Shown: positions 14,656-15,875 of the stretch, piece after piece
Numbering within the stretch: the first letter of the stretch is position 1
Layout of the letters: the number at the start of each line of letters is the position of its first letter
DNA from: an uncultured Clostridia bacterium
GTDB lineage: Bacteria; Bacillota; Clostridia; Peptostreptococcales; Acidaminobacteraceae
NCBI GenBank assembly: GCA_937880545.1
Contig: CALFKA010000101.1
Coordinates: forward strand, 1 to 15,875
Length of the DNA: 15,875 bases
Reading direction: 5' to 3'
The notes under the pieces: model-generated
Told to the model about the DNA's origin: nothing
Seen by the model: the letters and a program-made list of their open reading frames with translations, nothing else
Databases searched by the model: none
Made by a program: the position numbers and the translations under genes

Positions 14656-15441
14656 TCAGAAGTGTTTGAGTTGACTTTTTTCCTCTGTCATAGATGTCTC
14701 AGAGGCAACGGGCATACTCTTCTTGACAGATTCACTGAGATCGCTGAGGATCCAGCCGCGATCGAGCTTTCCGATCTCCTTCCTGCAAAAAGCACAAGTA
14801 CCGTCCGCTCTTACGCTCAGTGTCGAGTTGCATTCAGGACAACGTGTGATGGACACTTCGTCTCTGCGATGTGTTTTTTTACCAAGAGGTCTTGAAAAAG
14901 TCAAATGATAAATAGTAGAACCGGAGGGGAGCTTCCCTCCTGCCAGTTGTTTTCCGCTGCGTTCATCAATTCTTCGGCATCGGATATTGGTATTGAGTTG
15001 AATTTTCAGATATTCCCTGCCTCCCCTTTCAGCAAAGGACTCGATAGTGACCATAGGAATCATGGCCTGCTCTATCACGATTTTTTCTTTCTTTCTGATC
15101 AGCTCGCAGATCAGTCGGTGGTTTTGCCAAAAGAGCGGTTCGTCCATAAATATTCGCAGAGCCCGCCAGTCCCTGTTTTCTATCGCCCACTGGTACTGAG
15201 AAATGACAGACGTCACCAACACGATCATATTCGATTCGTCAAATCCGGGATCCTTCGCCAGGAGTCGATGCAGGCCTTCTCTTTTTATCAACTCCTGCGG
15301 ATACGGCCCAAAATTCTCTTCGAAAAAACTGCGCAGCCCTCCGAGCGAGTGGAGCCTCCTTCGGATTGAGAGCGTGCCAATGACTACAAATAAAGCAAAG
15401 ACAGCCAAAACAATGAGAAATACAGACAAGTAAGAGGGCAT
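14656..15441 (-). CDS. Tim44-like domain membrane protein with C-terminal zinc ribbon
   Basis: A 261-residue protein. One N-terminal membrane segment (MPSYLSVFLIVLAVFALFVVIG), then a cytosolic alpha/beta domain of the Tim44-like type (about residues 60-190; IENRDWRALRIFMDEPLFW, IPMVTIESF, STIYHLTFSR), then a four-Cys zinc ribbon CPEC-(11)-CAFC at about 201-219, and a polar tail. The domain belongs to a fold that includes mitochondrial Tim44 and ribosome-associated MBA1; bacterial members are widespread and functionally obscure. I chose the ATG at 15441, which has AAAGGAG six bases upstream; an ATG at 15465 is open but lacks a ribosome site. It is convergent with the importer operon and divergent from the potassium channel gene. 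Confidence 0.72.
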   Translation of the reverse strand: MPSYLSVFLIVLAVFALFVVIGTLSIRRRLHSLGGLRSFFEENFGPYPQELIKREGLHRLLAKDPGFDESNMIVLVTSVISQYQWAIENRDWRALRIFMDEPLFWQNHRLICELIRKKEKIVIEQAMIPMVTIESFAERGGREYLKIQLNTNIRCRRIDERSGKQLAGGKLPSGSTIYHLTFSRPLGKKTHRRDEVSITRCPECNSTLSVRADGTCAFCRKEIGKLDRGWILSDLSESVKKSMPVASETSMTEEKSQLKHF

Positions 15442-15625
15442 TTCAAACTCCTTTGTCAAAAGCACTTAGCCATCAACAAACAATCCATCGAATCGGAGTC
15501 ACACAACAATAAAGGAGATCGTTTCTAACTAATAGTATAAACAATCGTGTGAAAAAAAAGGACACGAAAGGGTACACTTTTGCGTTTGTCCCCTCTTTTT
15601 AATAAGATTTCATGAATAATACCTC

Positions 15626-15659
15626 TGTACAGTTTCTAAAAATGGAGTAGAATCTCCAT
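15626..15659 (+). promoter_or_regulatory. Weak promoter candidate and dyad before the potassium transporter gene
   Basis: TGTACA (15626-15631), 16 bases, TAGAAT (15648-15653). The -10 is exactly enclosed by the inverted repeat ATGGAG/CTCCAT (15642-15647 and 15654-15659), just before the AGGAGG ribosome site. If this were the promoter the leader would be only a dozen bases. Weak evidence. Confidence 0.3.
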
Positions 15660-15671
15660 AGGAGGTTCACT

Positions 15672-15834
15672 ATGTCCCGCACTTTTTCCCTGAGCGCTGT
15701 AAAAGGCATTGCTCTGGGGTTTGCCATTATCATTCTTACCGGCTCACTGCTTCTGATGCTGCCCTTTTCCCACCACGGACAGCTCTCTTTTATCGATGCA
15801 CTCTTTACGGCAACTTCCGCCACCTGTGTTACCG
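15672..15834 (+). CDS. TrkH/KtrB-family potassium uptake protein, N-terminal 54 residues, truncated by adapter
   Basis: The ATG at 15672 follows AGGAGG by six bases. It opens with a cytosolic stretch, a long helix (VKGIALGFAIIILTGSLLLML) and LPFSHHGQLSFIDALFTATS, then SATCVT: this is the first membrane helix and pore helix of a TrkH/KtrB/Trk-type K+ transporter, in which the next residue should be the Gly of the selectivity filter (CVTGL). The genuine sequence ends at 15834 with G, the first base of that Gly codon; from 15835 on it is sequencing adapter, so apparent residues after CVT are artificial. KtrB-type proteins work with a KtrA/TrkA gating subunit; none is visible. KtrB and TrkH cannot be separated from this piece. 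Confidence 0.82.
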
Positions 15835-15875
15835 AGATCGGAAGAGCACACGTCTGAACTCCAGTCACATCACGA
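15835..15875 (+). other. Illumina TruSeq adapter with index ATCACG (sequencing artefact)
   Basis: From 15835 the sequence is AGATCGGAAGAGCACACGTC, continuing to CCAGTCAC, then ATCACG (TruSeq index 1) and A. This is the standard read-2-side indexed adapter as known from library kits and not chromosomal DNA. Its reverse complement translates to the well-known false peptide TGVQTCALPI. Confidence 0.98.

Noticed and set aside
14905..15369. A 154-aa plus-strand frame opposite the Tim44-like gene
   Set aside because: The minus strand has a proper ribosome site, a membrane anchor and a CxxC-CxxC ribbon; the plus-strand frame has none of these.
15554..15600. GGACA...TGTCC hairpin with A/T runs between the two divergent genes
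   Set aside because: The stem is only five base pairs with an irregular interior, and no gene ends here to need a terminator. Kept only as a note.
1..15834. tRNA, rRNA, CRISPR array, riboswitch, prophage or intact insertion sequence
   Set aside because: I read both strands for cloverleaf-like ends, regular repeats, transposase motifs and known riboswitch cores and saw none that I could support. A covariance-model scan would be the decisive test.
15599..15868. An 89-aa minus-strand frame beginning MTGVQTCALPIS
   Set aside because: Its start lies in Illumina adapter; this is a known artefact peptide, and the rest is antisense to the potassium transporter gene.

Overview
The window looks like a contig end from an anaerobic, amino-acid-fermenting bacterium, probably a Bacillota (Clostridia-type) genome. 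This is inferred from strong AGGAGG-type ribosome binding sites, a lipoprotein signal on the solute-binding protein, TTG/GTG starts, a Stickland-type selenoprotein reductase, and the family mix. I cannot place it more precisely. The last 41 bases (15835-15875) are not biological: they are an Illumina TruSeq adapter with index ATCACG, so the genome sequence ends at 15834.

Left block, 1-6830, minus strand: one tight operon read from right to left. It runs from a TTGACA-N17-TATTCT promoter at 6760-6788, next to several palindromes, through a GrdI/GrdE-type pyruvoyl proprotein (5402-6724) and a GrdH/GrdB-type selenoprotein with an in-frame UGA and a visible SECIS hairpin (4087-5400). These are followed by a DUF849/BKACE beta-keto acid cleavage enzyme (3202-4077), a carnitine 3-dehydrogenase (2194-3192), an unlisted 40-aa membrane peptide (2030-2152), a sodium:solute symporter (385-1974), and the N-terminus of a CoA-binding, NDP-forming acyl-CoA synthetase (1-373). 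Together they suggest an anaerobic route: uptake, L-carnitine to 3-dehydrocarnitine, BKACE cleavage with acetyl-CoA to betainyl-CoA plus acetoacetate, release of betaine (possibly with ATP formation by the acyl-CoA synthetase), then betaine reductase to acetyl phosphate and trimethylamine. I see no CaiA-F-like or CntA/B-like gene in the window. This operon is the most interesting content.

Middle, 6998-8387, minus strand: a TetR-family regulator with its own terminator, presumably the operon's regulator, and a SixA-type phosphohistidine phosphatase.

Right block, 8560-14519, plus strand: a maltose/maltodextrin-type ABC importer operon. It has a near-consensus promoter, a solute-binding lipoprotein, an internal terminator/attenuator hairpin, a 139-aa membrane protein of unknown function, a MalF permease carrying an unusual ~260-residue charged coiled-coil N-terminus, MalG, and a MalK/UgpC ATPase. 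A curious inverted repeat (14552-14593) lies in the convergent gap after it.

Right edge: a Tim44-like membrane protein with a zinc ribbon (minus strand, 14656-15441) and, divergent from it, the first 54 codons of a TrkH/KtrB potassium channel protein, cut off by the adapter just before its first selectivity-filter glycine.
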